Positions 1-11,859 of a DNA stretch of 64,000 nucleotides are shown here, in pieces; position 1 is the first letter of the stretch, and each line of letters starts with the position of its first letter. The position numbers were made by a program, and so were the translations under genes. The stretch lies in NCBI GenBank assembly GCA_036435485.1, contig CM071597.1:148053647-148117646 (forward strand). The letters are read 5' to 3'. The DNA is from Saposhnikovia divaricata. Lineage: Eukaryota > Streptophyta > Magnoliopsida > Apiales > Apiaceae. Under the pieces are notes generated by a model, which saw only the letters and a program-made list of their open reading frames with translations, was not told the DNA's origin and searched no databases.

Positions 1-870
1 AATTTTATTGACAGACGGTCAACAACAAACATGTCCCAATGATCCTTCTCAATAAAGGTGTAGTCAGCAGGAGGAAACTGTAGCAAATCAGGCTGATCAT
101 AGTGTGGCAGGACGTATTTGGTTGACAAGCGGCTCTTGAACTCTCGCCATTTTTTGCCCGCAGATTTCAAAACCATCTTCTTGGCGGTTGGTGGTACATC
201 AAACGCCATCTATATAGATAAGTATTTTAATTAGCATACATGTATTAACTAAATAGGTGGTCATGAAAGAAAAGTTACTTCATAAGATGTAATTTGTTTT
301 ACCTCCACATATTTCCAAATCTTGTTTTTTCCTTTCAGTCGAAACAATTAGCCAGGAATCATAGCAGATTGGGACTTTACTTCTCGCAAGAACACCAATG
401 TAAGATTCCATTTCTGTGCCTGCTTTACCGTAAGGCTGACCCTTTTCATTGAAACTCACCAACGGCTTAATTCCCAACATCTTACGCCTAATAATTTTGT
501 GCATTGTTACAGGTCCGCGCTTTAAAAGCTTCAGTCCAGTTGTTTCCTTTTTCGTAGCCAGCGGTTGCTCCATTCGTTTTCTCTTCTTAGATAAAGTGGT
601 TTTTAGGTTCTTAGAAATAGACTTCTTCACAGATACAGGGGATGATGAAATATCCCGTGTCACCGGTCGATTAGGGGAAAACTGCACCACCTTATTCTTC
701 AGGTCAGGGTATGACTCCGCCGGCTTTTTCTTTATTTTCTTCACTGCAGGGCTAGACTGAACCATAATCTTCTTCACTGCAGGGGTAGACTGAACCGATG
801 AGTTCTTTTTTATTGCCTTCATAATGATTGTCGTACTTGCTTTGGGAGTGGATTTTCTCTTCGGCTTCAT
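1..870 (-). pseudogene. CACTA Transposase_24/Ulp1-type gene, copy A, first two exons
   Basis: This is the 5' part of a plant En/Spm-type transposon gene; copy B (26090-30086) shows the whole structure. Exon 1 (870 to 303) starts at an ATG just after a leader acceptor. It encodes a Lys/Ser-rich basic N-terminus with repeated SSPAVKKI-like units. Exon 2 (209 to the window edge) begins MAFDVPPTAKK and carries the Transposase_24 signature: a KKWREFKSRL stretch, then PPADY and DHWDMFVVDR. Exon 1 lacks the stops found in copy B. However, one extra T in the run near 330 shifts the frame just before the donor, so the exons do not join in frame. The rest of the gene lies outside the window. Confidence 0.75.
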
Positions 871-1092
871 GATCAATCTGCAACACCACATGTTGAGTGA
901 ATTATTTATGTAAATGTAAACACACACACACATAACTTGACATAAATCTTCAATACCGTATCCCCATGCCTAATTAACAAGGCAGAAAACAAATGACTAA
1001 AAATAATACATTCAGTAAATCAATCCCAACAATATATTAAAACAAAATCTACTAAAATCCATAGAGATACAGTAAAATCTACCAAAATTCAA

Positions 1093-1196
1093 TTAAGCTA
1101 AACAAAATGAGAGAGAGGGAGAGATAGAGAGAGAGGGAGGGAGGGGGGGAGAGAGAGAGAGAGGGGGGGAGAGAGGGATAGACACAGAGAGAGATG

Positions 1197-1248
<52 letters not shown>

Positions 1249-1548
1249 AAGAGGGAGAGACAGAGAGAGAGGTAGAGATCTAGAGAGAAAGGGGGGAGAG
1301 ATAGAGAGAGAGAGGGGGAGAGACACAGAGAGAGAGGGAGAGAACATAGAGAGAGAGAGTAGCAGAAATATTCGATTTAAGAGCATGCATAACCATATAT
1401 CATAGTATCCATAAGCATATAACAGAAAGACAGATGGAGAGAGAGAGAGAGACGATCTAGGGAAGGATAGGGGGATGAGTTGTGGAATACCTGAGAGAGA
1501 GCGACGATCTACGGAGCTAGGGAGAAGCGAGAAACTGAGATTTCGCAA
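1093..1548 (-). repeat. GA-rich microsatellite in gene leader (copy A)
   Basis: A 250-base run of GAGAGA, GGGAGA and GAGAGG lies upstream of the Ulp1-type gene and reads as CTCTCT on the gene strand. Long open frames here (Ser/Leu/Pro only) are repeat artefacts, not proteins. CT-rich tracts at this position are typical of plant 5' leaders, and the same arrangement occurs in the other CACTA elements of this window. The 330 bases beyond it are G-rich then AT-rich, with nothing recognisable. Confidence 0.8.
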
Positions 1549-1879
1549 AGGGGGGAAGTGAGCTCTCGATTTTGGGGGGAGTGATTTAGGGGGGAGTAAT
1601 TTAGGTCAATTTGGGGGGAAATATTGGGGAAAAGATGGGGAATGAAATATTGGGGAAAAGAGGGGAAATGAAATCTGATAAGGGAGATAGTGGGATTCTG
1701 TAAGTATCATAACGTATAATATTAAGATATAATATTTATTATTTTTAATTAGTAAATTTTAGAAATAAATATTTATGTGTAATATTTTATGTGGGCTGAT
1801 ATAAAATATTAATATAAAATATTAAAATATTCTAAACTATTAATATAAAATGTTAATATAAAATATTAAAAAAATAACA

Positions 1880-2757
1880 GGTACGGTTGACCAGGTGAAT
1901 GTACGGTCAAAAGCAGGTTCGATCGTTAACCCCTAAAAAGGACTACGCTTCTCATAACTGTATCCATATTCTCGAACTGGGATTTCGAAGCCCGGGCCGT
2001 ACTGTCTCAAAGATCCATTGTCCGGTATGTTAATATAAAATATTAAAAAAATAACAGGTACCGTTGACCAGGTGAATGTACGGTCAAACGTAGGTTTGAC
2101 TGTTAACCCCTAAACAGGACTACGCCCCTCCTAACTGTATCCATATTCTCGAACAAGGATTTCGAAGCCCGGGCCGTACGGTCTCAAAGATCCATTGTCC
2201 GGTATGTTAATATAAAATATTAAAAAAATAACAGGTACCGTTGACCAGGTGAATGTACGGTCAAACGCAGGTTTAACCGTTAACCCCTAAATAGGACTAC
2301 GCCCCTCTAAACTGTATCCATATTCTCGAACCGGGATTTCGAAGTCCGGGCCGTACGGTCTCAAAGATCCATTGTCCGGTATGTTAATATAAAATATTAA
2401 AAAAATAATAGGTACCGTTGACCAGGTGAATGTACGGTCAAACCCATGTTTGACCGTTAACCCCTAAACAGGACTACGCCCCTCTTAACTGTATCCATAT
2501 TCTCGAACCGAGATTTCGAAGCCCGGGCCGTACGGTCTCAAAGATCCATTGTCCGGTATATTAATATAAAGGATTAAAAAAATAACAGGTACCGTTAACC
2601 AGGTGAATGTACGGACAAACGCAGGTTTGACCGTTAACCCCTAAACAGGACTACGCCCCTCTAAACTGTATCCATATTCTTGAACTAGGATTTCGAAGCC
2701 CGGGCCGTACGGTCTCAAAGATCAATTGTCCGGTATGTTAATATAAAATATTAAAAA
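1880..2757. repeat. 177-bp tandem repeat, five units (copy A)
   Basis: Units start at 1880, 2057, 2234, 2411 and 2589, a period of 177-178 bases. Each contains GGTACCGTTGACCAGG, an inverted pair ACGGTCAAAC / GTTTGACCGT around GCAG, a GC-rich TTCGAAGCCCGGGCCGTAC block, and an AT-rich tail. Copy B has four units. The position, upstream of a CACTA gene, fits a subterminal transposase-binding array, but no CACTA terminus was found beside it. Confidence 0.9.
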
Positions 2758-2892
2758 AAATAAATATTTGAAAATGTAAAAAAATAAAATAAATAATTAT
2801 ATTTAAATCGATTAGGAAAATGAGTTTAATTTTATATATGATCAAACATTTATATTTTTAAAAGTTATTAAAAATAATTTAGCTGGTCAAAA

Positions 2893-2973
2893 TAATGGAA
2901 AGCATTACAAACAATTAGGCTTGTTAAAGATAGTTACAGACATGCCTCTGTGACTAACAATCTCCCCCAAAAT
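2893..2973 (-). mobile_element. Ty1/copia LTR end and polypurine tract (copy A)
   Basis: Read on the minus strand, a purine run ATTTTGGGGGAGAT (2960-2973) is followed by TGTTAGTCACAGAGG, the usual form of a copia polypurine tract abutting the 3' LTR. Only about 67 bases of LTR remain, because the chimera junction cuts it at 2893. In copy C the sequence continues further left. Confidence 0.6.
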
Positions 2974-3356
2974 GTGAGTAAGACCCTTAGTCACAATTTC
3001 ATGTCTAATAACAAGCCTAACATACATGAAGATATAACATTGACAAGTACAGGAATGAATCTGATTAAGAATTTGGATACAAGTGCAGAAAGATATAGAT
3101 GATTTATGAGTGAATATTAGCCATGATCCCTTGACTTCATCCTTTGAGCTTTGGCTTCTAAATCATCATATCTCTTTGGTTCTTTTTGCATTATCATCCA
3201 TTGCCACTATGAGGCCTTGCACAATCCTTTAGCTCTTAGTTCATTTGCCTTAGCTTCAAGAGCAGCTAACTCCTCCTCTTTTTTTCTTAGCTTTTCTTCA
3301 CTCTCCTTTCTCAGCTTCTCATGGTGGTCTCACTTCATTTTCATAAATCTTGCAGT

Positions 3357-3650
3357 TTATATATTCCAAATTCTCTCCACTTCATCTTCATACCTCAGTA
3401 GCCTGATGATTCTTTCTAGATCAATTAATTTACCCCAGTACTGACACATTCCTTGCTTGAAAATTTTCTCTCTCCCATCCGTGTATTTAACCTCCAGACA
3501 CTCATCAACTATAGCCACATGGTAGATTTTATGAGCTTGTAGGAATGCCAATGAATCTCTGCCATAATCCTCATCAAGAGGTGGCAAGTCTAATCCTGGT
3601 ATATTTGTGAGAGCCTGAGATGTAGATGCTTTCTTATTTTGAAAGTCTTA
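3357..3650 (-). pseudogene. Retrotransposon gag-like fragment (copy A)
   Basis: A 76-codon frame from 3587, extendable upstream to about 3650, encodes PPLDEDYGRDSLAFLQ, then AHKIYHVAIVDE, then LRYEDEVERIWNI. Beyond 3357 the frame decays into a Lys/Glu-rich stretch with stops. The peptide is conserved in all three copies (32398, 56204). The copia polypurine tract lies downstream on the same strand with no pol between, so this looks like an internally deleted, non-autonomous element. The gag-like label rests on context and general composition; I did not recognise a zinc knuckle. Confidence 0.45.
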
Positions 3651-5047
3651 TGTTTAACCTATTTGTAAACATCGAGAATTCAACTCAATTTGAACAAGAA
3701 TTTTATAGTAAATAGTATAGATATAGTGTCACACGGATCTCAAATGATTAACTGTCAAAAGAAAGAAGACATAGACAATCTACAGTTTTGATGATATACT
3801 ACATTAGGAGAAGTTCATTAATTTGATCAAGCGTTAGGGGTGTAATCAAGATAGTTGATTCTATTTATAGTGACAAGAGGTTTCTACATGCAGTGGCAGA
3901 ATACAGATTAGAAAGGTTTGAATAATAGGTGAAATAATATCTAAAGAACAGTCACTGGGGTTGGCAAAATCATTGTGCAAGTTACAGAAGTGCTAAATTC
4001 ATTACCACAAGGATTTTACTATCAAATGCAATGGCTGTGAGGAAAAACAAATATCATAAAGAAATGCCAAGTGATATATTCTTGATGCTGGAATCCCGGT
4101 TGCAATTAATGTATTTTTTGCTAAGCAAAAAGAGTCCGATTTGACCTCAGGAGACCGTAGCTTAAACCTACATTAACTTTGAGGAAAAAGAATTGTCACA
4201 AAGAAACCCCGACTGGAATTGATTTATTTTTTGCTAAGCAAAAGGAGTCCGGTTGAGCACCCTCAAGAGACCGCAACTTAGATATTAAGAATTTATTTAT
4301 ATTAATAAATATTTTATTTTTATTAAAAAATTATATTTATAAATAGAATTGCATTAATGCTGACTTCTACATATCATCTTTATAACTACTATTTTAAACA
4401 TATCGAGTGCAAACATATCTTGGTTGAAGATTAAATATGGGTACCAAAAATTGTCAAAAAGGCCTTCCTTGGGTTCCCATTAACACAAAATTTTATCCAC
4501 ATAATTAACAAGGATGGTCAGTCATGAATGATTAGTATTTTTACAATTGGTTGCCGCAGTATAAAGTGTTTAGTACTAGAAATCTAGAATGAAGATGGAA
4601 GATGTAGCTCATATTACCATATATCCTACAGTGACAAAACCAAACCCTAAGTCGCATTTCATCCAATATTAATGTTAAGTATGGCCTCAAAAGAATATAC
4701 CGTTGAAAATTCACACATAGACATATATACAATATGTTCAAGATCTTAAGTATAGTTAATTCAATTAAGATGAACATTACCTATTTTTGGGTGACATGCA
4801 ATGCACAACAACCCACAGGAACACCAATATTGTTGTCCTTTTCACATTGCTCTGCATAATGAAACAGTCAATTTTAAGTATTTCTTGCACAGATCCTTTA
4901 CTACCTATCCTTTATTCTTTATTCTTATATTTTTTTTCATTTTTTACAATGGTCTATGTTTCCTTATTACAAATAATCAATGATCTTTTATCATTTATAA
5001 TTAATATTGCTTTTATTTTCTTGGAAAACACAATTTTATACTAAAAG
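3651..5047. other. Noncoding spacer of module M with a 113-bp imperfect duplication
   Basis: No gene is visible. Between about 4090 and 4275, two imperfect units carry TTTTTTGCTAAGCAAAA, AGTCCG and GAGACCG motifs about 113 bases apart (4114 and 4227). The core TTTTGCTAAGCAAAA is a near-perfect palindrome. The remainder is AT-rich and is present in all three copies of M. Confidence 0.6.
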
Positions 5048-5967
5048 CACTACAAGACAAACAAGTTCATACAACACCATTCACACAATAGCTAAAAAAA
5101 TTCCACTCTCACATCTCTCTCTCCCCAACATCTCACCTCACTCTCACATCTCTCTCTCCCCAACATCTCTCTCGCTGCTCACCTCTCCAGACTCTCTCTC
5201 ACCATCTCCCACTCTCTTTCGCTACTCACCTCACCAGCCCTCTCTCTCTACTCACTTCCCTATCTCTATCTAACAAACCATATCCTCCTTGAATAAGAAC
5301 CCTAGTTTTAGGCTTGAAAAAGATACAAACACTGAATCCTCAAATTGTTTTTCAATTAGGCAAAATCGAAGCTTAATTGGCTCGATTGGACGGTTGGTTG
5401 TCTCCTTAACTTCACCTCCTTAACTCCAAACTTCTTTTCTTATATGTAAATATTTTGATTTTGCAGGTGATTTTAGGGCTTTACATTTGGAGCTTTCATT
5501 TAAGGGCTTCTGATTTTGAAATTTTGTTAAGGTAATTCATCTCTAACTATTAGAGTTCCAATCTTTGGATTTGTATTTTAACTGATTAGGGTTTCAATTT
5601 GGGTTTTGGGTATTTGATATTGTGTTATATTTAATTGATTTGTTTTGGGTATATTTTGTTGGGAGGAGCTCTGTAAGGAAGCTCACAAAATCGAAGGCGA
5701 TCTTTACGTAAAACTCTGTAAGGAACCTCGCAAATATCCTTCTTCTCTTCATAATACATTGAGAAAATCTACGAGGTGTTGAATTCATATGACGTTCTTT
5801 TAATTTTTCATCTTTTCTCCTTTTTTTTACATTGAGAAAATTTATGAGGTTCATATAATCACCTTTTTTGCTGGATTCTTTTAATTTTTCTCTTCTTTTC
5901 TCTTCTCCTTGGAATAAATTTATAGGTTCCAAAATATGAACTACTAAGGCCCGGTTCTGTTACACCT

Positions 5968-6042
5968 ATGGCCATACCAAAAGGCTTCCTTTATCATGTC
6001 GACTTCACAGCTAAGAACGCTGATGTTACTGATGCTCCATAA
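5968..6042 (+). other. Short unrecognised reading frame in the RING-bearing CACTA
   Basis: A 24-codon frame reads MAIPKGFLYHV then DFTAKNADVTDAP and stop. It is conserved in copies B and C with one amino-acid change (Ala to Thr). It may be a captured exon of an unidentified gene, or chance; I recognise no family. Confidence 0.25.
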
Positions 6043-6462
6043 GAGAGATTTTTCATAATGCCCCAAATGGTACTTACCCTTCTTGTAAAAATGGAAGATT
6101 CTTGTAATCACAAAATGCCATGCTTCACTCCCCTGCCCTCAAATGCCCCAAATGGTACTTACCCTTCTATACATACACACACATATATATATATATATAT
6201 CGATGATATATCACACATGTATTAATGTATAAAAGTTCTCTTTTTTGTAAGTTTATTGAAACCCCAAATTAGGTTTGTGTGTTTGAATGTGTTGGTTCAT
6301 GTAGAAATAGATTATTTTGAGTTTAGACTATAGTGGGTAATTTTCATTTTTTTAAAATATTAAGAAATTTTACTTGCTTATTTTATAGTGTAATGATACA
6401 TACTACAGTGCTATTAGTGTCCGTTGACTGATTCTTTTTGGTTTATGAAACTTGTTTTGCAG

Positions 6463-6680
6463 TATGGAGTTGTTTAATGGGCCTGTTTTACTTCCATGTG
6501 ATCATTTTAGTTGGAAGTACTTAAAAGTATTCTTGATTTTATCAATTTTATATCTAGTTTTTTGTTATTTTTGCTTTGTAAACTGGGTTTTTTGTTTGAA
6601 TGTGAGCAGATCATGCATTAATGATCAGACCAATAATTGTACCAAATGTCCTGCTTCCAATAGACAATATGTTGATCAAG
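6463..6680 (+). pseudogene. BRCA1/BARD1-type RING-finger fragment, copy A
   Basis: Two exons, 6463-6516 and 6610-6680, join in frame across a GT-AG intron. They encode ELFNGPVLLPCDHF then SCINDQTNNCTKCPAS. The spacing C-x-H-x2-C-x2-C...C-x2-C is the second half of a C3HC4 RING finger, and the PVLLPCDH core resembles plant BARD1/BRCA1. In full-length proteins this domain mediates E3 ubiquitin-ligase dimerisation in DNA repair. Copy A has Trp where B and C have the zinc-binding Cys (FSW against FSC), so this RING could not fold normally. The upstream LxCPLC half is missing. It is a captured fragment inside a CACTA element. Confidence 0.65.
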
Positions 6681-8144
6681 GTATGGGAAATTAAGTACTT
6701 GGTTATGATTTTACTTTGTATCGTTATTTATGTTCTGTGAATTTTGAATTCATTTTTGCTTTGTACTTGGTTGGTACTTGGTTGGTTTCAGTTATTAAAT
6801 TACATATAGCAGTGTTAAAGAAATACACTTCGGGGCATTGGATCCAAATGAAATTGGGATTTCTGGTAGAGATTTTTATAGGTATAATGGTTCACTATGT
6901 AAACCAAGAAATTGCATAAGTAAAATTCTCTACACAGGAGGTAGTTTACGTAGTGAAACATAGAGTACTCAAATTTGTGCTCCATTTAAAAGTACTCCAT
7001 AGAACTTTTGCTAAACCTCTGTTATTTTTCTTTTTGGGTGATATGACATGCCAGACATAACATATCATATCGATTTCCAAGGCCTGGCATAGTGTTTTCA
7101 GTCCATTTACTAAGTCAATTTGTTCAAGCACCAAGAATAAAGCGCTTGGCTTATTTTTTAAGGGATTAAAGATACTTACGCACTGCTGGTTTTTGGGAGT
7201 TATTCTTTCCTTCTAATAACTTTCCGATTAAAGGATTTTGTGGAAGTGTAGGTCAGTTACAAGGTATTATCTTAAAATTGTTCCTGCATAGATACAGTGG
7301 TATAATAGGGAAAGCTCCACATTTAAGGACTTCAAATGATCATTGATGAAAGCGGCGGACGAGAGCATGATCTAATTGTTGCTATTCTCCTTCCTCGGCA
7401 ATTAGAGATAGTTCTTGCTTCCCTATGTAAATAGAATTTATATAAAATTTTATAATTTATTATTCAAGTTTTATGCTCCTTTATGTATATTTGTTGGGTT
7501 GTGTAAGACTCATTTTTGATATATATAAACCATTGTGTGTGAAATTGAAACACAATACAAGAGCAAAAAAAAAATGGTTGTACCAAGGTAAAAAAATGAC
7601 ACCATATTCAATGGTTTATAAATATTGTGTTCTAGCGCATCCAACAACAATTTAAATATAAAAAGCACTTGTTTGTAGATGGCAAAAATGATAGTTTAAA
7701 TTAAAAAAACTATTGTGTATACTTCCAAACAACAATGGATAAATTCCACAATAATGTTGGGTGATTACCTTTCAGACAAGTATTTATTTAATTAAAACTA
7801 TTGTGTATAATTCCAAACAACAATGGACAAATTCTACCAGAATGTTACGTGATTTACATTCAGACAAGTATGTATTCAATTAAAACTATTGTGTAGCATC
7901 TAAACAACAATGGTTTCTAAATCGAGTGTTGTTGTTTTTGGCTATTACACAACGGCGTCTAGAGATGAAATGGTTGTCTCTCACTCTTTTAACAAGTATT
8001 TTGAACCGCTGTGTTCCTTCCTTCTAGCAACGGGTGTAAAACCATTGTTTGATTTCAATCAGTCCACTGCCCCATAGACCACGAAAAATTTATAGGTTAG
8101 GCAATGGTGAAAATCTATTGCATGACCTTGTTTTTCTTGTAGTG

Positions 8145-9461
8145 AATATATATTAACTTGCAGAATGAGAATAACTTTGGGATGGACTGAGTAATAGATT
8201 CCAAATACAAAAAATTGAGCCAAAGTTCAACAAATACAACCCGCTATACAGGGGATTATATTTAAGAAATCATATCTCATGTCCTCCCAAATTAAACTCA
8301 AGATATCAATAGTTCATAAAATAGGTGTGGAGCTACACACCCAGAAAATTCATTGCATCATCAAATGGCATGTTTTGTTCATCTTGAAGGCATGTTTTGT
8401 TCATCTTGGCGGCGCCAGCGGTGCCAGTGATAAGTAAAAGTGTTCTTGTACAGATTCTGGCAAGCAGGCGCCATCTGCAAAAGAACAAGGTTTCTTCAAA
8501 ATTACAAGGTAAAATTACAGTCTCTCAAAAGTTAGAAAGCAAATTTTAAATGTCTATAGCGAAATTAATTTACCTAATACAATAAAATTTGCATGACACC
8601 GTTGAAAAGATTGAATAGTGTACATATTTATAAAAGATAACTGAAATGCTACATCATAGAGGTGTTTGTATTTGTGTAGAGTATATATTTGAAGTCATTT
8701 CATACGTATCCCTAAACTAATGTATGATATTATTTTCAGCCAACTGATCGATGTGTTCTTATTTTGGTTTGATACAATATCAATTCGCATCTTCACGAAA
8801 TTTAAAGTACCTATAATGTGCATAGCAATTTGAAGCACCTAATGCCATAAACCATGATTATCTACAAACCTACTATTCTTAGGTGTTAGATAGCTTAGAG
8901 ACAGGACCATGCATCTAACATACAACCAGTCAAAAGACACTCCAAATTATTAATGTATATATATATCACAAATAAAAAAAATATCTCCACTACACAACAA
9001 ATTACATGTCCAAACTTGTCACTTCATTAATACATGTGACAATATTTCATGATAGATTTGGAGGCGATTATTTCATATTTGGCTTAGATGGTTATTGTGT
9101 AGGCTGGAAAGAAGTTGATAAGAAATCTCAATGGTTTTCTATGAAACAAGTGTATATATGCCACATAACTTTGCGATTCTAGCAATATAAATGTTCACAT
9201 TGCAATACATTTTAACAAAAATCACAAACTTATAGCATATTTGGACCAAAAAACTCCAATTTTACAAATATCTAGGATGTATTTCTTTTAGTATTAGTAG
9301 AATTAACAACTTAAAGTCCCTAAAAGTATCATGAAGTTCCATTTGAATACTTGTAATTTAACTCCAATAGATTGTATTGTCTTTTACTATATACTATGCT
9401 CATACATACCATAAAATTTTTTGTTGTAGTGTTAATCATAAAGTGTAATTGCCTCTCTACA

Positions 9462-9506
<45 letters not shown>

Positions 9507-9574
9507 GAGATTTAAGTCACCCACATTTAAAAACTATGGAGTAATACATAAAAACAATTAATACAATACAATAA
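8145..9574. other. Noncoding right part of module M (copy A)
   Basis: No gene is visible. A 22-bp direct duplication (GGCATGTTTTGTTCATCTT) occurs at 8367 and 8389. An AT dinucleotide run occupies about 9467-9502. CACTACACAACAAA (8988) and TTTGTTGTAGTG (9431) face each other like CACTA ends, but no target duplication matches. Homology with copy C stops at 9574. Confidence 0.6.
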
Positions 9575-9575
9575 G

Positions 9576-10214
9576 TTCCAATTCTAATCTATACTCTGAG
9601 ACTGTGATGTCTAGTTCTTGACTCCTTGGAAGTCAGCTTTGATAATATTTTGATATCAGAACTTTTATCCGTTCTAGTTTCAGTTGCTCTTTGTTAATGC
9701 TGAATTGTTGGCCCTCGTGGCAATCTAAAAATTGATCTCACTGATTCTTTCAAATAATGAGAAGTAATTCCTTTTGTTTATCAGAATTGTCAACGGTTAT
9801 GTTAAAATTGTTATCACTATTGCACTTGCTGAGCATTGTTGGCTCACTCTTGCTTGTTTGTTTTCTTCACCTAATAGAGGACATTAGTGAACCTAGTAAT
9901 GGTTAAGGGGTATTACTTTCCAGCAGCGAGAGGAGACGATCGGGTTACGGATTTTCGTCGGTTAGTGGTTGGGAATTGGTCAAGGTTGGATATTTAGTTA
10001 GACAGTGATTTTTGTACATTCATATAATTGTATAATATTCTTTTACTCTGAGACTGGGTTGTAATAATGATATTCGATAGTTGTTTCATACCATAACCTG
10101 TATGCGATCTTGGTTAAGGGGTTTTATTATTAAATGTTGTTTATATTCAGAGATGTATAATATTGTTTATAGTTAGTGGTCCCATATCTTTACCCCGGAT
10201 TTTGGGATACTACA
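9576..10214 (+). mobile_element. Ty3/gypsy 5' LTR, 3' part only (copy A)
   Basis: The segment matches 38580-39219 and 46837-47397, which lies inside the gypsy 3' LTR. It ends CCCCGGATTTTGGGATACTACA, followed by a primer-binding site. Its left side is truncated where module M begins. Confidence 0.8.
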
Positions 10215-10685
10215 AGTTCGTATCAGAGCTACAGGTTATGGTCACTGAAACAGATTAGGAGGGTTAGGGTACGTGTATAAGATAGACGTCGGGTAAAACG
10301 GTTTAGGATAAGGATCGCGTTAGGATACTTCGGCAAGCGTCGCGACGTTAATCGGTCTTTCGGCATATCACGCGAGTGGAAGTTCGAATCGTGTAAGGAT
10401 TGGGCTATTAGCCAAACTGTGAACCCGAAGCGGCATAAGCTAAGTGGGCAGCTGAAGCTATCAGTTCGGGGGACGTTATCTCGAAATTTTTACGTAGAAT
10501 CTAGAATTTTCAACGATATTAGTTTCAATGCGAACGTTTCGGAGATGGTATGAGAAGAATAAGAATGCGAAGTGGGAAGCGATTATATGCAAGAATTGGA
10601 AGTTGAGCGTAGTTGTGTATCCTTAATCGTCAATTCATTCAAATTCATTGCTTAAGAAATTTCTTATTCTTTCTTTTGAATTGTC
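10215..10685 (+). mobile_element. Gypsy primer-binding site and start of internal region (copy A)
   Basis: After AGT, bases 10218-10229 read TCGTATCAGAGC, one base off the initiator-Met-tRNA complement that copy B keeps intact. The rest matches 39235-39690 and ends exactly where a CACTA terminus starts. No coding frame is visible. Confidence 0.8.
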
Positions 10686-10885
10686 CACTACGCCATAAGT
10701 GGGCTACTGTAATGCTTTTTTGTAAGCGTTACACAAATAGTGTTACAATAGCTAGTAAAGTTCATACCTATTGTAACACCGCTCGATTGGTGTTACATTA
10801 GCCATATATCTAGTGTTACTCTGAAATTACGGTGTTACGTGAAATGTAACACCACACCGTGGTGTTACAATAGGTAATACTAGTT
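10686..10885. repeat. GTGTTAC/GTAACAC subterminal repeats
   Basis: The heptamer GTGTTAC or its complement, with close variants, occurs many times in the first 200 bases of the element (for example around 10740, 10770, 10790, 10830, 10845 and 10862). Some form opposed pairs. Such arrays bind transposase in the En/Spm family. Confidence 0.75.
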
Positions 10886-11410
10886 TTTGAATTTTACTAT
10901 TTTTTTAAAATTTTTAATACTAATATTTATTTTTTTAATAACTTTTAATTAATAAATCTATTACTCTTTAACCCAATTTCCGGAAAATGAAAACCCTTTT
11001 TGATTTTAAATTAACGAACTCCTTATTTGGATTAAATATTAATTTTAGAAATTCATATAATAATAATAAGTACTAAATAAAATAAATATGTTATGAAAAT
11101 AATATAATATATTTAGATGGTTTCTCTCACTAAAATATAAGAATTAATATAGTAAAAAATTTAGAATATTTATATATGAATTAAAAAATAATAAAACTAA
11201 AATGTAAAAATATGAATTTTTAAAATAATAAATCGTAAAATGTAAATAAACGAATTTCTAAATAAATAAAATATGATATTTGTTTAATTTAATTTATACA
11301 AATCGACAAAATTATGCACTAGTTTTTTTATAAAAAAATTATTAATTTTTAAAAAATTAAAGAAAATTAATTCTAAAATCAAAATATGAAAACTTACACA
11401 CTAAACAAAT

Positions 11411-11588
11411 TACAGTTAAACCTCAATAAATGAATATGCTTGGGGCTGGAAAATTTTATTCATTAATCGAGATTATTCATTTATCGAGGTAAAAAATACA
11501 TTATCTCTATTTTGTCGGGACCGGAAAAAATTATACATTTTATGAGATTATTTTTTATCGAATATTCATTTATCGAGATTCTACTGTA
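11411..11588. mobile_element. Emigrant/pogo-like MITE
   Basis: A 174-bp AT-rich element with inverted ends CAGTTAAACCTCAATAAATG and CAGTAGAATCTCGATAAATG is bounded by TA on each side (11411-11412, 11587-11588). The TIR form CAGT..AACCTC.ATAAAT with a TA duplication is that of plant Emigrant-type (Tc1/mariner, pogo-like) MITEs. It lies inside the primase-bearing CACTA element. Confidence 0.75.
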
Positions 11589-11859
11589 GTCCAATCCCAA
11601 ATTATTTAAAAAAAATTACAACCCAAATTATCTAAATAAATTATTTTTTTCTACTTATTTAATTTTTAATTAGCAAAAAAATGAAAAGGATAAAACGTTA
11701 TGGCAGCAATTTTCCCCCCAAACCGAAATTGCATTTTCCCCTTTTCCCCTTAAAAAAATTTAATGAAAAATTTGAAAGCACCGGGTCTTTTTTTAGTAGT
11801 GAAATACTTCCCCCCAAAATGAAAACTTAGCACTACGCGTTGCCCCTGAATAAAACACT

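Larger units (their letters stand above)
5048..8144 (+). mobile_element. CACTA transposon carrying a RING fragment (copy A)
   Basis: The element starts CACTACAAGACAAACAAG and ends, read inward on the other strand, CACTACAAGAAAAACAAG. Subterminal motifs of the AACAATGG/CCATTGTT type recur from about 7520 to 8110. It has a CT-rich leader (5100-5270), a likely leader intron ending TTTTGCAG near 5466, and captured exons (6463-6680), but no transposase. Flanking triplets are AAG and AAT here; copy C has a perfect AAT/AAT duplication, so the left flank has mutated in A and B. Confidence 0.88.
1..10685. repeat. Copy A of a 10.5-kb direct duplication
   Basis: This block matches 29218-39690 in the same orientation from base 1 (equivalent to 29218) up to 10685, where a CACTA terminus begins. 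It is a chimera of three parts: the 5' part of a CACTA Ulp1-type gene with a tandem array (1-2892), module M (2893-9574), and a gypsy LTR end with primer-binding site (9576-10685). The first 220 bases show about four substitutions against copy B, so the duplication is recent but not fresh. The copy probably continues upstream of the window. Confidence 0.93.

Noticed and set aside
449..760. 103-codon plus-strand frame (and its copy at 29665-29976)
   Set aside because: Antisense shadow of exon 1 of the Ulp1-type gene, which has coherent domain structure on the minus strand.
1093..1548. 151-codon Ser/Leu/Pro open frame on the minus strand (and its copy at 30295-30609)
   Set aside because: It is a read-through of a GA microsatellite; composition is low-complexity and lengths differ freely between copies.
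1880..2757. CRISPR-like or centromeric satellite array
   Set aside because: Units are contiguous without unique spacers, and only four or five copies occur at each site; it is a transposon-associated tandem repeat.
3151..3444. 97-codon plus-strand frame present in all three M copies
   Set aside because: Antisense of the Lys/Glu-rich continuation of the gag-like fragment; a Ser/Leu/Phe-rich shadow.
8988..9431. Possible mini-CACTA (CACTACACAACAAA to TTTGTTGTAGTG)
   Set aside because: Flanking triplets CTC and TTA do not match, and the inverted repeat is weak beyond CACTAC.
11804..11836. TTTAGTAGTG and CACTACGCGTTG near 11800-11835 as CACTA termini
   Set aside because: No partner terminus or target duplication; they lie inside the filler of a larger element.
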